Part shown: piece by piece, positions 1 through 6,657 of the stretch
How positions within the stretch are numbered: the first letter of the stretch is position 1
Layout of the letters: every line of letters starts with the position of its first letter
DNA from: an uncultured Mycoplasma sp.
GTDB lineage: Bacteria > Bacillota_I > Bacilli_A > RF39 > UBA660
Assembly (NCBI GenBank): GCA_905209745.1
Contig: CAJLUG010000030.1
Coordinates: forward strand, 1 to 8,886
Length of the DNA: 8,886 nucleotides
Direction of reading: 5' to 3'
Position numbers and translations under genes: made by a program
Notes under the pieces: generated by a model
The model's database searches: none
Told to the model about the DNA's origin: nothing
What the model saw: only the letters and a program-made list of their open reading frames with translations

Positions 1-138
1 TAACATAAATAATGATGCAAATTTAAAAAAGTCATCATTATAATTATAATAACTAGAACATAAACTTAAAACGTGAGCTAAAACTATTAAAATAATTAGT
101 ATTCCCTTGGCATTATCAAAATAAGCGATTCTTTTCAT
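1..138 (-). CDS. Acyltransferase family 3 membrane protein, N-terminal fragment
   Basis: The minus strand from the ATG at 138-136 is open for 46 codons to the window edge. It reads MKRIAYFDNAKGILIILIVL followed by an AHVL-type helix end, then a Tyr/Asn-rich loop and the start of another hydrophobic stretch. The basic start, the (F/Y)DNAKG(I/L) motif and a first membrane helix ending near His22 are the hallmark opening of acyltransferase-3 proteins (OatA and fucose-4-O-acetylase-like integral membrane O-acyltransferases acting on surface polysaccharides or peptidoglycan). A strong SD, AGGGAGG at 150-144, lies five bases before the ATG. The rest of the protein is outside the window, so substrate and integrity cannot be judged. 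The family call is fairly sure from the motif; the exact function is unknown. Confidence 0.75.
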   Translation of the reverse strand, partial: MKRIAYFDNAKGILIILIVLAHVLSLCSSYYNYNDDFFKFASLFML

Positions 139-158
139 TTTTTCCTCCCTTTTTACAT

Positions 159-188
159 TCTATAATCAAAACGTGTTAAAAAAGTGAA
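159..188 (-). promoter_or_regulatory. Weak candidate promoter of the acyltransferase gene
   Basis: On the minus strand TTCACT (188-183) and TATAGA (164-159) are separated by 18 bases, each matching the SigA consensus at four of six positions. The site lies between the pgeF terminator and the acyltransferase SD, where a promoter is needed if that terminator works. The match is modest. Confidence 0.35.
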
Positions 189-195
189 ATCAAAG

Positions 196-220
196 AAAAA
201 AAATAACAAATTGTTATTTT
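196..220 (-). terminator. Rho-independent terminator after pgeF
   Basis: On the minus strand AAAATAAC (220-213) pairs with GTTATTTT (207-200) around a five-base loop. The T run on the 3' side covers 203-196 (eight T). The hairpin includes the pgeF stop codon (216-214). The stem has only one G-C pair, so it may be leaky. Confidence 0.65.
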
Positions 221-996
221 ACTTCTTGATAAAAACAGCCTACAAAGTTTTGACCCTTTTTTTTATTATTTCCTTTTACTGCAGCAATATGAGAATAATA
301 GTTTGGATCTTGGTAAGTATCAATTGGACTTTCTATGATGTTTGATATTTCTTCTTTGTTTAATTGTTTTTTTATTGCTTTTACCATATCAATATAATAG
401 GTGTTCTCTTTTTTTATAATACAATCTTTCCAAACGTCATTGGTTGCCCATTTTGGATAGGAATCGTATTGGTAAGAGTCTTTTTTTACACAACTTCCAA
501 TATATACTTTAATATCTTCAGGAGTACTTCCCGCTACTTGTTTTAAAGCTTCTATTGTAAGTCGTGGAACTTCTCTATTAATTTGTAAAACTCCATCATG
601 AGAAACTGCTGCGATTTGTTTTTTGGTATCTTCAGCAATTAATATTGGACAGTCTGCCATCTGATGACCAATTGTGATATTTGGATAATCTTTACTAATT
701 ATTAAAATATCGGCTGGTAATTTTTCGTCCCAAAAATCTTCTTTTTGTAAATGTTTTTCTTTTATTTTTATAAATGTACCATCTTGATAATCTACATCAT
801 AATCTACGTCTTTTTGTTTGGGATGAAGTATTTTCTTACCATCAATATTATATTTTTTTCCTAATTCAATTCTATGTTTTAGAAATGATTTTTCTCTTTG
901 CTCTTTGGTATATTTTTGTGGGTAAAATTTAGCATTTTTACTCATGATATTGTCTGATATATTGGATTCAAATATTATTAACTTATATTGTTTCAT
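214..996 (-). CDS. Divergent PgeF/YlmD-like laccase-domain (DUF152) protein
   Basis: 260 residues with the layout of the PgeF/YfiH/YlmD family (Cu-oxidase_4, once called polyphenol oxidase; members act as purine nucleoside phosphorylase/adenosine deaminase or help edit peptidoglycan precursors). Landmarks, numbered from the upstream ATG at 1002: His60 in ILHPKQKDV (family pattern QxHGxxV), Cys118 in GHQMADCPI (family ADC.P), His135 in AVSHDG (family HAGWRG) and GSCV at 169-172 (family GPSI). His60, Cys118 and His135 match the three metal/catalytic ligands. The HAGWRG motif and the C-terminal SyRR-type motif (here YSHIAAVKG) are strongly altered, so activity is uncertain. I chose the ATG at 996: the SD AGAGAGG (1009-1003) touches the ATG at 1002 with no spacer but lies six bases before 996. 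It starts 26 bases after the ychF stop, so it is probably co-transcribed with ychF. The symbol is withheld because of the divergence. Confidence 0.75.
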   Translation of the reverse strand: MKQYKLIIFESNISDNIMSKNAKFYPQKYTKEQREKSFLKHRIELGKKYNIDGKKILHPKQKDVDYDVDYQDGTFIKIKEKHLQKEDFWDEKLPADILIISKDYPNITIGHQMADCPILIAEDTKKQIAAVSHDGVLQINREVPRLTIEALKQVAGSTPEDIKVYIGSCVKKDSYQYDSYPKWATNDVWKDCIIKKENTYYIDMVKAIKKQLNKEEISNIIESPIDTYQDPNYYSHIAAVKGNNKKKGQNFVGCFYQEVK

Positions 997-1022
997 AATC
1001 ATCCTCTCTTGTTCTTTGCCAA

Positions 1023-2123
1023 TTAAACATTAAATCTAAAGTGGCAAATATCACCATCTTGCATTAAATAGTCTTTTCCTTCTAATCTAGCACGTCCTGC
1101 TTCTTTTACTTTTACTTCACTACCATATTTCATTAAATCCTCATAAGACATAACTTCCGCTCTAATGAAACCTCTTTCAAAATCTGTATGAATGATACCG
1201 GCACATTGTTTGGCATTCATTCCGTCTTTAAATGTCCAAGCACGAACTTCGTCTTTTCCTACGGTAAAGTAAGTCTTTAATCCTAAAATTTTATAGGTTG
1301 CTTGAATTAATTGATCTAGTCCTGAAGAAGTTAGACCTAAGGCTTCTAGCATTTCTTGTTTTTCTTCTTGGGTTAACTCACTTAAATCTTCTTCTACTTT
1401 GGCACATAAACATACGACTTCAGCACCTTCTTTATTAGCATATGCTTCTACTTCTTTGACATATTCATTTTTTGGATTTTCTAATTCACTTTCTTTAATA
1501 TTAGCTACATAGATTATTGGTTTTAGTGTTAAAAAGCTATAAGACTTTAATAGTTTCTTTTCATCTTCTGTAAAGTCCACTTGTCTTAGTGCTTTATTTT
1601 CTTCTAGAGCATTTTTAGCTTTGGTTAAAGCATCCACTTCTAACAAGTCATCTTTATTCTTTGTAGCTTTGGCTTTTTTCTTTACTTTTTCTAATCTATT
1701 ATTGATAATATCTAAATCAGCTATTGATAACTCTAAGTTAATCGTTTCAATATCTCTAATTGGGTCGATATTTCCGTCTACATGGATTATTTTACCATCA
1801 TCAAAACAACGTACTACTTCTACAATAGCATCTACTTCTCTAATATGTGATAAAAATTTATTTCCTAGCCCTTCTCCTTTTGATGCACCTTTTACTAATC
1901 CTGCAATATCTGTAAATTCATATGCTGTTGGAATAAATCTTTTAGGTTCATACATTTCTTTTAGTTTTGTCATTCTCTCATCTGGTACAGTTACTACTCC
2001 AACATTTGGTTCGATTGTTGCGAATGGATAATTTTCGGCTAAGATTTTTTGATTTGTTATAGCGTTAAAAAGGGTTGATTTTCCTACATTTGGTAACCCT
2101 ACAATTCCAGCTGTTAAACTCAT
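1023..2123 (-). CDS. ychF: Redox/ribosome-associated P-loop ATPase YchF (Obg family)
   Basis: 366 residues, full length for YchF (about 363-367). Visible motifs: Walker A GLPNVGKST at 9-17, the switch motif DIAGLVKGAS at 72-81, and NIKE at 208-211 in place of the NKxD of true GTPases, which explains the family's preference for ATP over GTP. A helical coiled segment rich in Lys/Glu lies at about 140-195, and a C-terminal TGS domain runs from about 283 to 366 (YFTVGKDEVRAW through GDICHFRFNV). YchF is a universal cytosolic protein that binds ribosomes and modulates stress and translation responses. The start is fixed by the SD AGAGG seven bases before the ATG. It has its own extended -10 promoter just downstream of the abgT terminator and probably also carries the next gene (214-996). 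In many Bacillota ychF directly follows a DUF951 gene; here abgT lies between them. Confidence 0.97.
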   Translation of the reverse strand: MSLTAGIVGLPNVGKSTLFNAITNQKILAENYPFATIEPNVGVVTVPDERMTKLKEMYEPKRFIPTAYEFTDIAGLVKGASKGEGLGNKFLSHIREVDAIVEVVRCFDDGKIIHVDGNIDPIRDIETINLELSIADLDIINNRLEKVKKKAKATKNKDDLLEVDALTKAKNALEENKALRQVDFTEDEKKLLKSYSFLTLKPIIYVANIKESELENPKNEYVKEVEAYANKEGAEVVCLCAKVEEDLSELTQEEKQEMLEALGLTSSGLDQLIQATYKILGLKTYFTVGKDEVRAWTFKDGMNAKQCAGIIHTDFERGFIRAEVMSYEDLMKYGSEVKVKEAGRARLEGKDYLMQDGDICHFRFNV

Positions 2124-2150
2124 ATATTTACCTCTTTTCTTTACTGCTTT

Positions 2151-2179
2151 ATTATATCATGGCTTGATTTCATTATCAA
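2151..2179 (-). promoter_or_regulatory. SigA-type promoter for ychF-pgeF
   Basis: TTGATA (2179-2174), a 17-base spacer and a perfect TATAAT (2156-2151) on the minus strand, with TG one base upstream of the -10 (TGATATAAT), giving an extended -10 element. It lies between the abgT terminator and the ychF SD, so the predicted leader is about 20 bases. Confidence 0.85.
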
Positions 2180-2193
2180 CTAAGTACTTGTTG

Positions 2194-2216
2194 AAAAAAA
2201 CACCTTTTTAGGTGTT
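2194..2216 (-). terminator. Rho-independent terminator after abgT
   Basis: Minus strand: AACACCT (2216-2210), loop AAAA, AGGTGTT (2205-2199), with the T run continuing to 2194. It is a perfect seven-pair stem that begins within the abgT TAA codon (2217-2215). It ends the parA-parB-mscS-DUF951-abgT transcript. Confidence 0.9.
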
Positions 2217-3810
2217 ATAGTGTAGGGTATACACCAGGTCCTATTGGAAGTCCTGTGATATACCAACCTACGACGATTAATATCCATGCTGCTGATATGA
2301 GTAAAAAGTATGGAGTAATCATTCGTAGAGATTTTCTAATTGTAATTGGTTTCTTTTTATTTAGGTTATATATATTTAAATATCCTATATAAATTACAAA
2401 TGAAGCTAATATTGGCGTATAACCATTAGTCATAGAGTTTCCAACTCTCATTACAATTTGAGCAAATTGTGGAGAAATATTGGCTTGCATAAACATTGGA
2501 ACCACTACTGGAGCAAATATCATCCATTTGGTTGCTGGACTGGTTAAGAAAATATTGGCTAAGGCAATTAATAGTAAAGTTACAATAATTAATGGAATAC
2601 CACTAAACTCTAAATATTCTAATAAATTGGCTAGCCAAGCGGTAATAATTGTTCCTATATTTGTTCTTCTAAAGATAGCTACAAACTGAGATACTACAAA
2701 TATTAAGACAAAGATGTAAGCAGTCTTGCTGAATTTTTGACCTATCTCTTCTATTAAAGCTTTATCACTTTTTATTGTTTTTGCACCAATTCCATAAGCA
2801 ATTCCTGTTATTACTAGAAGTAATGTTACTAAATAGGTAAATCCAGATTGGAAATATGAATTATCTCCAAAGATTTGATTTAAATATGTCTTTTCATTCA
2901 TATCTAGTAGCATTCCAGAATATGGAAGGTTAGGAATTAGCATATAAATAAATAGTAAAATTAAAATAATACTCGTGATTAATGCAAAACGTAATCCTCT
3001 TTTTTGATTCTTTTCTTGTTCTATTTTCTTTTGCTCTTCTTCTTCTAAATTAATGACTCTATATTGTTCTGTTTTGGCAAATTCTTCTTCTTTTTTATAT
3101 TTTCCAAGTTTTGGAGCAATAATATTTTCAATAATAATTGTTCCTATTATAGAAATAATGATTGATGTTGCGATAATGAAAAATAGATTTGAGGTTAAGG
3201 AAATGTGCATTCCTTCATCAATTAACCAAGCGGCTGTCTGGGTATAATCCATTAAGGCAATTTCCATAGAACCAACAAAGATAGTTACTCCATAACCAAA
3301 GGCAACTCCACAAAATGCTGTGATGATTCCTAGCAATGGATTTCTTCCATTCATAAAGTACATTAAGGCTGCTAGTGGAATTAAAATAGCATAACCCACT
3401 TCGTTAATTAATGAAGAAATCGTTGCGATAAATAGAATTAAAAAGGTAAAAACACCTTTTGGCATCTTAGAAAAATATTTTTTTGTTAACGTTTCTATTA
3501 ATCCAGTAGATTCAGCAATGGTAATACCAATTAATGCTAGTAATAATGTTCCTAATGGAGTAAAACTAATAAAATTGGTAGTTGCATCACCTATAATAAA
3601 TTTCATTCCATCGAAGCTTAGTAAATTTTCTACTGCTACTAATGTTGTCTCTAATTCGTTTGTATTTGGATTTACTGTACTATATGTTGCTTGCATTTCA
3701 AAAGCTGACAAAATAGCACTTAATACAATTGTTACTAAAATTAGAAATAAAAAAACTGTTATGGGATGAAAATAAAATTTTTTCAGTTTTAGTTTCCGTT
3801 TTTCATGCAT
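2215..3810 (-). CDS. AbgT-family membrane transporter
   Basis: 531 residues, about the family length (500-530), with roughly ten or eleven hydrophobic stretches and a charged cytosolic loop at about 234-272. Family signatures: FTPLGTLLLALIGITIAE at 83-100, GYAILIPLAALMYF with GRNPL at 139-159, SPATKWMIFAPVVVPM at 424-439, RVGNSMTN at 455-462 and GLPIGPG at 520-526. AbgT proteins import p-aminobenzoyl-glutamate (E. coli AbgT) or export sulfonamide-type antimetabolites by proton antiport (MtrF, YdaH); the substrate here cannot be told. Two acidic positions differ: the usual Asp before AGY is Glu137, and the Asp of RVGD is Asn458. The start is supported by AGGAGG eight bases upstream. The ATG lies three bases after the DUF951 stop, so translation is probably coupled. 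Confidence 0.93.
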   Translation of the reverse strand: MHEKRKLKLKKFYFHPITVFLFLILVTIVLSAILSAFEMQATYSTVNPNTNELETTLVAVENLLSFDGMKFIIGDATTNFISFTPLGTLLLALIGITIAESTGLIETLTKKYFSKMPKGVFTFLILFIATISSLINEVGYAILIPLAALMYFMNGRNPLLGIITAFCGVAFGYGVTIFVGSMEIALMDYTQTAAWLIDEGMHISLTSNLFFIIATSIIISIIGTIIIENIIAPKLGKYKKEEEFAKTEQYRVINLEEEEQKKIEQEKNQKRGLRFALITSIILILLFIYMLIPNLPYSGMLLDMNEKTYLNQIFGDNSYFQSGFTYLVTLLLVITGIAYGIGAKTIKSDKALIEEIGQKFSKTAYIFVLIFVVSQFVAIFRRTNIGTIITAWLANLLEYLEFSGIPLIIVTLLLIALANIFLTSPATKWMIFAPVVVPMFMQANISPQFAQIVMRVGNSMTNGYTPILASFVIYIGYLNIYNLNKKKPITIRKSLRMITPYFLLISAAWILIVVGWYITGLPIGPGVYPTL

Positions 3811-3813
3811 AAG

Positions 3814-4008
3814 TTACACCTCCTGGGAAATAATCTTTTTTAATTTTTTGTTAAATTCTATTCTAGGTATCAATACCGTTCTTCCACAGTTTGTACATTT
3901 GATTTTAATATCTGCTCCAACTCTTGTTATTTCCCATTCATTTGCTCCACAGGGGTGGGCTTTTTTCATGATTACTTTGGTTCCTATTTTATAATTATTT
4001 GTTTCCAT
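3814..4008 (-). CDS. DUF951 family small zinc-ribbon-like protein
   Basis: 64 residues from the ATG at 4008, the usual DUF951 size. The pattern is typical: a short basic start, KKAHPCGANEWEITRVGADI, then KCTNCGRTVLIPR and a Lys-rich tail. Cys20, Cys38 and Cys41 (numbered from 4008) suggest a small metal or nucleic-acid-binding fold, but no biochemical role is established. The open frame extends upstream to 4053, but that would add 15 residues not typical of the family and overlap mscS further. A GAGGTG SD (4018-4013) precedes two tandem ATGs at 4011 and 4008, and 4008 has the better spacing. It overlaps the mscS end by 14 bases. In many Bacillota this gene sits between parB and ychF, as here except for the intervening abgT. 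Confidence 0.9.
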   Translation of the reverse strand: METNNYKIGTKVIMKKAHPCGANEWEITRVGADIKIKCTNCGRTVLIPRIEFNKKLKKIISQEV

Positions 4009-4810
4009 CATACACCTCGATTTGAGGATAAGATACCTTGATGTTTCTTTCATCTAATCCTTTTTTAAATTCTTTTCTTAATATTCTTTGGGCACCATAG
4101 TGTTCCATTGGTTTTGTTTCTACTGCAATGCGATATTTCATTTTTTCGTCGTCAAAATCATCTAATCCCCAAACTTGAATTGGTCCTGTTGCATTTGGTA
4201 TTTTTCCTTCTAGAGAATCTTTAATTTCTTCTAAGGCTTTTTCTACTTTTTCTGGATTCTCATCATAAGAAATTCTTAAATCAATAATTGCAAGATAATT
4301 ATTTAGACTATAATTGATTACAGTATCTAATTTATGGTTGGCAATAATCTTAACAGCTCCTTTGTAGTCTCTAATTCTAGTTGTTTTTAGACCTAAAAAG
4401 ATCACTTCTCCCATAAAGCCATCATACTCAATCGTATCTCCTACTTCAAATTGATTTTCTGTAATAATAGAGATTCCAGCAATTAAGTCTTTGGCTAAAT
4501 CTTGAAAAGCAAGTCCTAGTATTGCGGTTGTAATTCCAAGTCCTGCAATAATAGATTTTACATTTACTCCAAAGGAAGATAGTATTGCTAATAATACACA
4601 TATTACTACAATATATTTAATGATATTTAATATTACAATTCTAATTGTATTAGTTCTTTGTTGATGTTGTCTTTTTAATTTAGATGGGTTAAGTAGTATT
4701 TTATTAATTATTTTTTTAAATATTTTATATGCTACAAAACCTATAATTATATATATTATTGGATAAATAATATGTTCTAAATCTATGTTAATTGTATCAA
4801 ATATTTTCAA
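3995..4810 (-). CDS. Small-conductance mechanosensitive channel, MscS family
   Basis: 271 residues, a minimal MscS. Membrane helices lie at about 13-33 and 57-80, followed by the pore-lining helix 86-117 (AGLGITTAILGLAFQDLAKD). The beta-domain carries FEVGDTIEYDGFMGEV at 121-136 and TTRIRDYKG at 143-151, then a C-terminal alpha/beta domain. MscS channels open under membrane tension to release solutes on osmotic downshock. The start is TTG at 4810: the codon just before it is TAG and no in-frame ATG occurs before the pore helix, so TTG is the only reasonable choice. Its SD, AGGAGG, is formed by the last two codons of parB, nine bases upstream. It begins six bases after the parB stop and ends inside DUF951, so it is a true member of the par operon. 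A homologue in this origin-proximal cluster is known in some Bacillota. Confidence 0.93.
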   Translation of the reverse strand: MKIFDTINIDLEHIIYPIIYIIIGFVAYKIFKKIINKILLNPSKLKRQHQQRTNTIRIVILNIIKYIVVICVLLAILSSFGVNVKSIIAGLGITTAILGLAFQDLAKDLIAGISIITENQFEVGDTIEYDGFMGEVIFLGLKTTRIRDYKGAVKIIANHKLDTVINYSLNNYLAIIDLRISYDENPEKVEKALEEIKDSLEGKIPNATGPIQVWGLDDFDDEKMKYRIAVETKPMEHYGAQRILRKEFKKGLDERNIKVSYPQIEVYDGNK

Positions 4811-4816
4811 CTAGGA

Positions 4817-5716
4817 TTACCTCCTTGTGTCTAAACTCATAATTTCTAATAAGCGATTTAAATCGTTTCCGTTGACAAAACTTATCTCTAATTTGTTTTT
4901 CTTAATTCTAACTTTTGTACCTAATTTTTCACATAATTCTTCTTCTAAATATTGATATTCGTTCGTTTTTTGAGGGTTTGGTTTGATTTTATGTGTTCTT
5001 GTGTATTCTTCTTTTGATTTTGTGATATCTTCTAACTCTCTAACGCTAATACCGTCGTTTACAATTTTTGTTAATAATTCTTCTTGTTGTTGTTCGTTTT
5101 CTAATTTACTTAGTACTCTAGCATGTCCCATACTAATTTTATTTTCTGATATTTTATCTTGAATCGTTGATGGTAAATTTTGTAGTCCTATCATATTCGT
5201 AATATAACTTCTACTTTTTCCTAATCTTTTTGCTAATTCTTCTTGAGTAAGGTGTAAGGCGTCGATTAATTTCTTATAAGCACGAGATTCTTCGATAGGA
5301 TTTAAGTTTTCTCTTTGTAAGTTTTCAAGTAAAGCTATTTCCATCATTTCTTCGTCTGTAAAGTCACGAATAATTGCTGGTATTTCTTCTAATCCTGCAA
5401 GTTGTGATGCTTTTACTCGACGTTCTCCGGCAATAATTTCATAGCCTTTGATACTTTTTTTAATAATAATAGGTTGAATTACACCAAACTCTTTGATAGA
5501 TGCTGCTAATTCATTTAAAGCTTCTTGATCAAAGACTTGTCTTGGTTGGTATGGATTGCTTCGTAATTCACTTAGTTTTACTTTTTCGATTTCTTCTTTT
5601 GGTGTTTGGTTTAATATTTTTTCTTCCATCTTGTCATATGCGATAGGTTCATTATTAAATAGTTCTTCTAATCCTCTTCCTAATGCTCTACGTTTATTAT
5701 TTTCCATTTCTTTCAA
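4817..5716 (-). CDS. parB: Chromosome partitioning CTPase ParB (Spo0J)
   Basis: 299 residues, normal for Spo0J. In order: the ParA-stimulating motif ALGRGLEELF (11-20); the N-terminal CTP-binding domain with GERR (97-100) and ENLQR (131-135); the helix-turn-helix region around 157-180 (LTQEELAKRLGKSRS); and a C-terminal dimer domain from about 253. By alignment to the four residues that separate ParB from Noc (Caulobacter 173/179/184/201), it has Arg169, Met175, Asn180 and Gly197, ParB-like at the first and last. It loads at parS as a CTP-gated clamp, recruits SMC and stimulates ParA. The start is TTG at 5716, with SD AAAGGAAG (5727-5720) at good spacing; the ATG at 5707 would sit 12-14 bases from it. 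The 5' end overlaps parA by 20 bases, implying coupled translation. Confidence 0.96.
   Translation of the reverse strand: MKEMENNKRRALGRGLEELFNNEPIAYDKMEEKILNQTPKEEIEKVKLSELRSNPYQPRQVFDQEALNELAASIKEFGVIQPIIIKKSIKGYEIIAGERRVKASQLAGLEEIPAIIRDFTDEEMMEIALLENLQRENLNPIEESRAYKKLIDALHLTQEELAKRLGKSRSYITNMIGLQNLPSTIQDKISENKISMGHARVLSKLENEQQQEELLTKIVNDGISVRELEDITKSKEEYTRTHKIKPNPQKTNEYQYLEEELCEKLGTKVRIKKNKLEISFVNGNDLNRLLEIMSLDTRR
4820..4825 (-). promoter_or_regulatory. Ribosome binding site of mscS inside the parB 3' end
   Basis: AGGAGG, the perfect SD core, is the final Arg-Arg codon pair (AGG AGG) of parB, followed at once by TAA. It sits nine bases upstream of the mscS TTG start and supports that non-ATG start. 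Confidence 0.8.
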
Positions 5717-6482
5717 TCACTTCCTTTGCAAGATTTAAATAAGCTTCACTACCTCTACTTTTAGGATCATAAGCAATAATTGGCTCTCCATGTGATGGTG
5801 CTTCTGTTAATCTTACTAATCTCGGTATAATTGTATTATATACTTTTTCTTTAAAGAATTTTCTAATGTCATCTACTACTTCAAATCCTAAATTAGTTCT
5901 AGAGTCTAACATTGTTAATAGAACTCCTTCAATATCTAGGGTTGGATTTAGACTTTTTTGAGCTAACATAATTGTTTTTAGAAGTTGAGTTATTCCTTCA
6001 AGTGCAAAGAATTCACATTGAACTGGAATAATTACAGAATCGGATGCTGTTAGTGCATTGGTTGTTATTACTCCTAGAGATGGAGGACAATCAATAATTA
6101 TATAATCAAATTTATCTTTGATATTCATTAAATGAAGTTTTAATTGTTCCCCTTTTAAAAATCCTGATTCTTGTTGACTTTTTTCTACTAACTCAATATC
6201 TAATCCTGCTAGATTTATGGTTGCTGGTAGGACATATAGATTTTTATATTTTGTTTTAATCATGGCTTCTTCAATTTTACACTCACCTATTAAAACGTCA
6301 TATACACTACGATCTATATCACCTTTATTTATTCCTACTCCTGTTGTTGTATTTCCTTGTGGATCTAAATCAATTAATAATACTTTTTTTCCTAATACTG
6401 CTAAAGATGCAGAAAGATTGATACTAGTTGTTGTCTTCCCTACTCCACCTTTTTGATTTACTAAAGATATCACCTTTCCCAT
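5697..6482 (-). CDS. parA: Chromosome partitioning ATPase ParA (Soj)
   Basis: 261 residues from the ATG at 6482, beginning MGKVISLVNQKGGVGKTTT, the classic Soj start. Deviant Walker A KGGVGKTT is at 11-18, the A' motif DLDPQGN at about 37-43, and Walker B IIIDCPP follows in the second third. The protein is a MinD/ParA-type ATPase that dimerises on ATP, binds nucleoid DNA nonspecifically and is stimulated by ParB; in Bacilli it also controls DnaA. The frame is open to an ATG at 6500, but that codon has no SD and would lie about six bases from the predicted transcription start, whereas 6482 has AGGTG five bases upstream. It is the first gene of the operon parA-parB-mscS-DUF951-abgT. Confidence 0.97.
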   Translation of the reverse strand: MGKVISLVNQKGGVGKTTTSINLSASLAVLGKKVLLIDLDPQGNTTTGVGINKGDIDRSVYDVLIGECKIEEAMIKTKYKNLYVLPATINLAGLDIELVEKSQQESGFLKGEQLKLHLMNIKDKFDYIIIDCPPSLGVITTNALTASDSVIIPVQCEFFALEGITQLLKTIMLAQKSLNPTLDIEGVLLTMLDSRTNLGFEVVDDIRKFFKEKVYNTIIPRLVRLTEAPSHGEPIIAYDPKSRGSEAYLNLAKEVIERNGK

Positions 6483-6512
6483 ATCATCACCTGTTTCCAT
6501 TTTTACTAATAT

Positions 6513-6541
6513 ATTGTATCAAATAAATAGTTTTTTTGAAA
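6513..6541 (-). promoter_or_regulatory. Candidate promoter of the parA operon
   Basis: TACAAT (6518-6513) preceded by TG and one base (TGATACAAT, extended -10). A poor -35, TTTCAA (6541-6536), is 17 bases upstream. The predicted leader to the ATG at 6482 is about 25 bases. It lies downstream of the noc terminator, so it is needed for parA expression. Confidence 0.6.
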
Positions 6542-6552
6542 TGCTTTTTAAG

Positions 6553-6606
6553 AAAAAAGTAGATTTTTTGGGTATTGGTAATTTTTTATATCAAAAAAAG
6601 TAGATT
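6553..6606 (+). repeat. 13-base direct repeat in the noc-parA gap
   Basis: AAAAAAGTAGATT occurs at 6553-6565 and again at 6594-6606 on the plus strand, 41 bases apart start to start. A partial inverted copy, TCTACTTTT, is at 6649-6657. The inverted copy and the second direct copy form the outer stem of the noc terminator; the first copy could compete for the same strand. Confidence 0.7.
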
Positions 6607-6657
6607 AGAATCAGATGTTTCGATTACTACTCTTTTCATCTATTCTTTTCTACTTTT
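6593..6657 (-). terminator. Long bipartite hairpin terminator after noc
   Basis: In the minus-strand RNA the outer stem AAAAGTAGA (6657-6649) pairs with TCTACTTTT (6604-6596). After a three-by-three internal loop, an inner stem GAAT-AGATG (6645-6637) pairs with CATCT-ATTC (6617-6608) with one bulged base and a 19-base loop. A run of seven T (6599-6593) follows. It begins at the noc stop codon. It is longer than a usual terminator and may serve another regulatory role. Confidence 0.65.

Noticed and set aside
364..546. Plus-strand open frame of 60 codons, and similar plus-strand frames at 1621-2031, 2480-2689, 3053-3247, 3518-3769, 5556-5738, 6217-6456 and 7389-7628
   Set aside because: Each lies antisense to a well-supported gene, has a composition that mirrors the opposite strand, and matches no family I recognise.
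910..935. DnaA-box-like TGTGGGTAA near 918
   Set aside because: It is a single near match inside a coding region with no cluster of boxes or AT-rich unwinding element, so there is no support for an origin here.
4009..4053. DUF951 extended at its N-terminus to 4053
   Set aside because: The extra residues do not resemble the family and lie wholly inside mscS; the SD favours the ATG at 4008.
6483..6500. Upstream in-frame ATG of parA at 6500
   Set aside because: It has no SD and lies almost at the predicted transcription start; the ATG at 6482 has a good SD and gives the canonical Soj N-terminus.
6541..6606. The 13-base direct repeat as a possible ParB/Noc binding site or CRISPR-like repeat
   Set aside because: There are only two copies, A-rich and not palindromic, and they are explained at least partly by the terminator arm. 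There are no spacers or cas genes.
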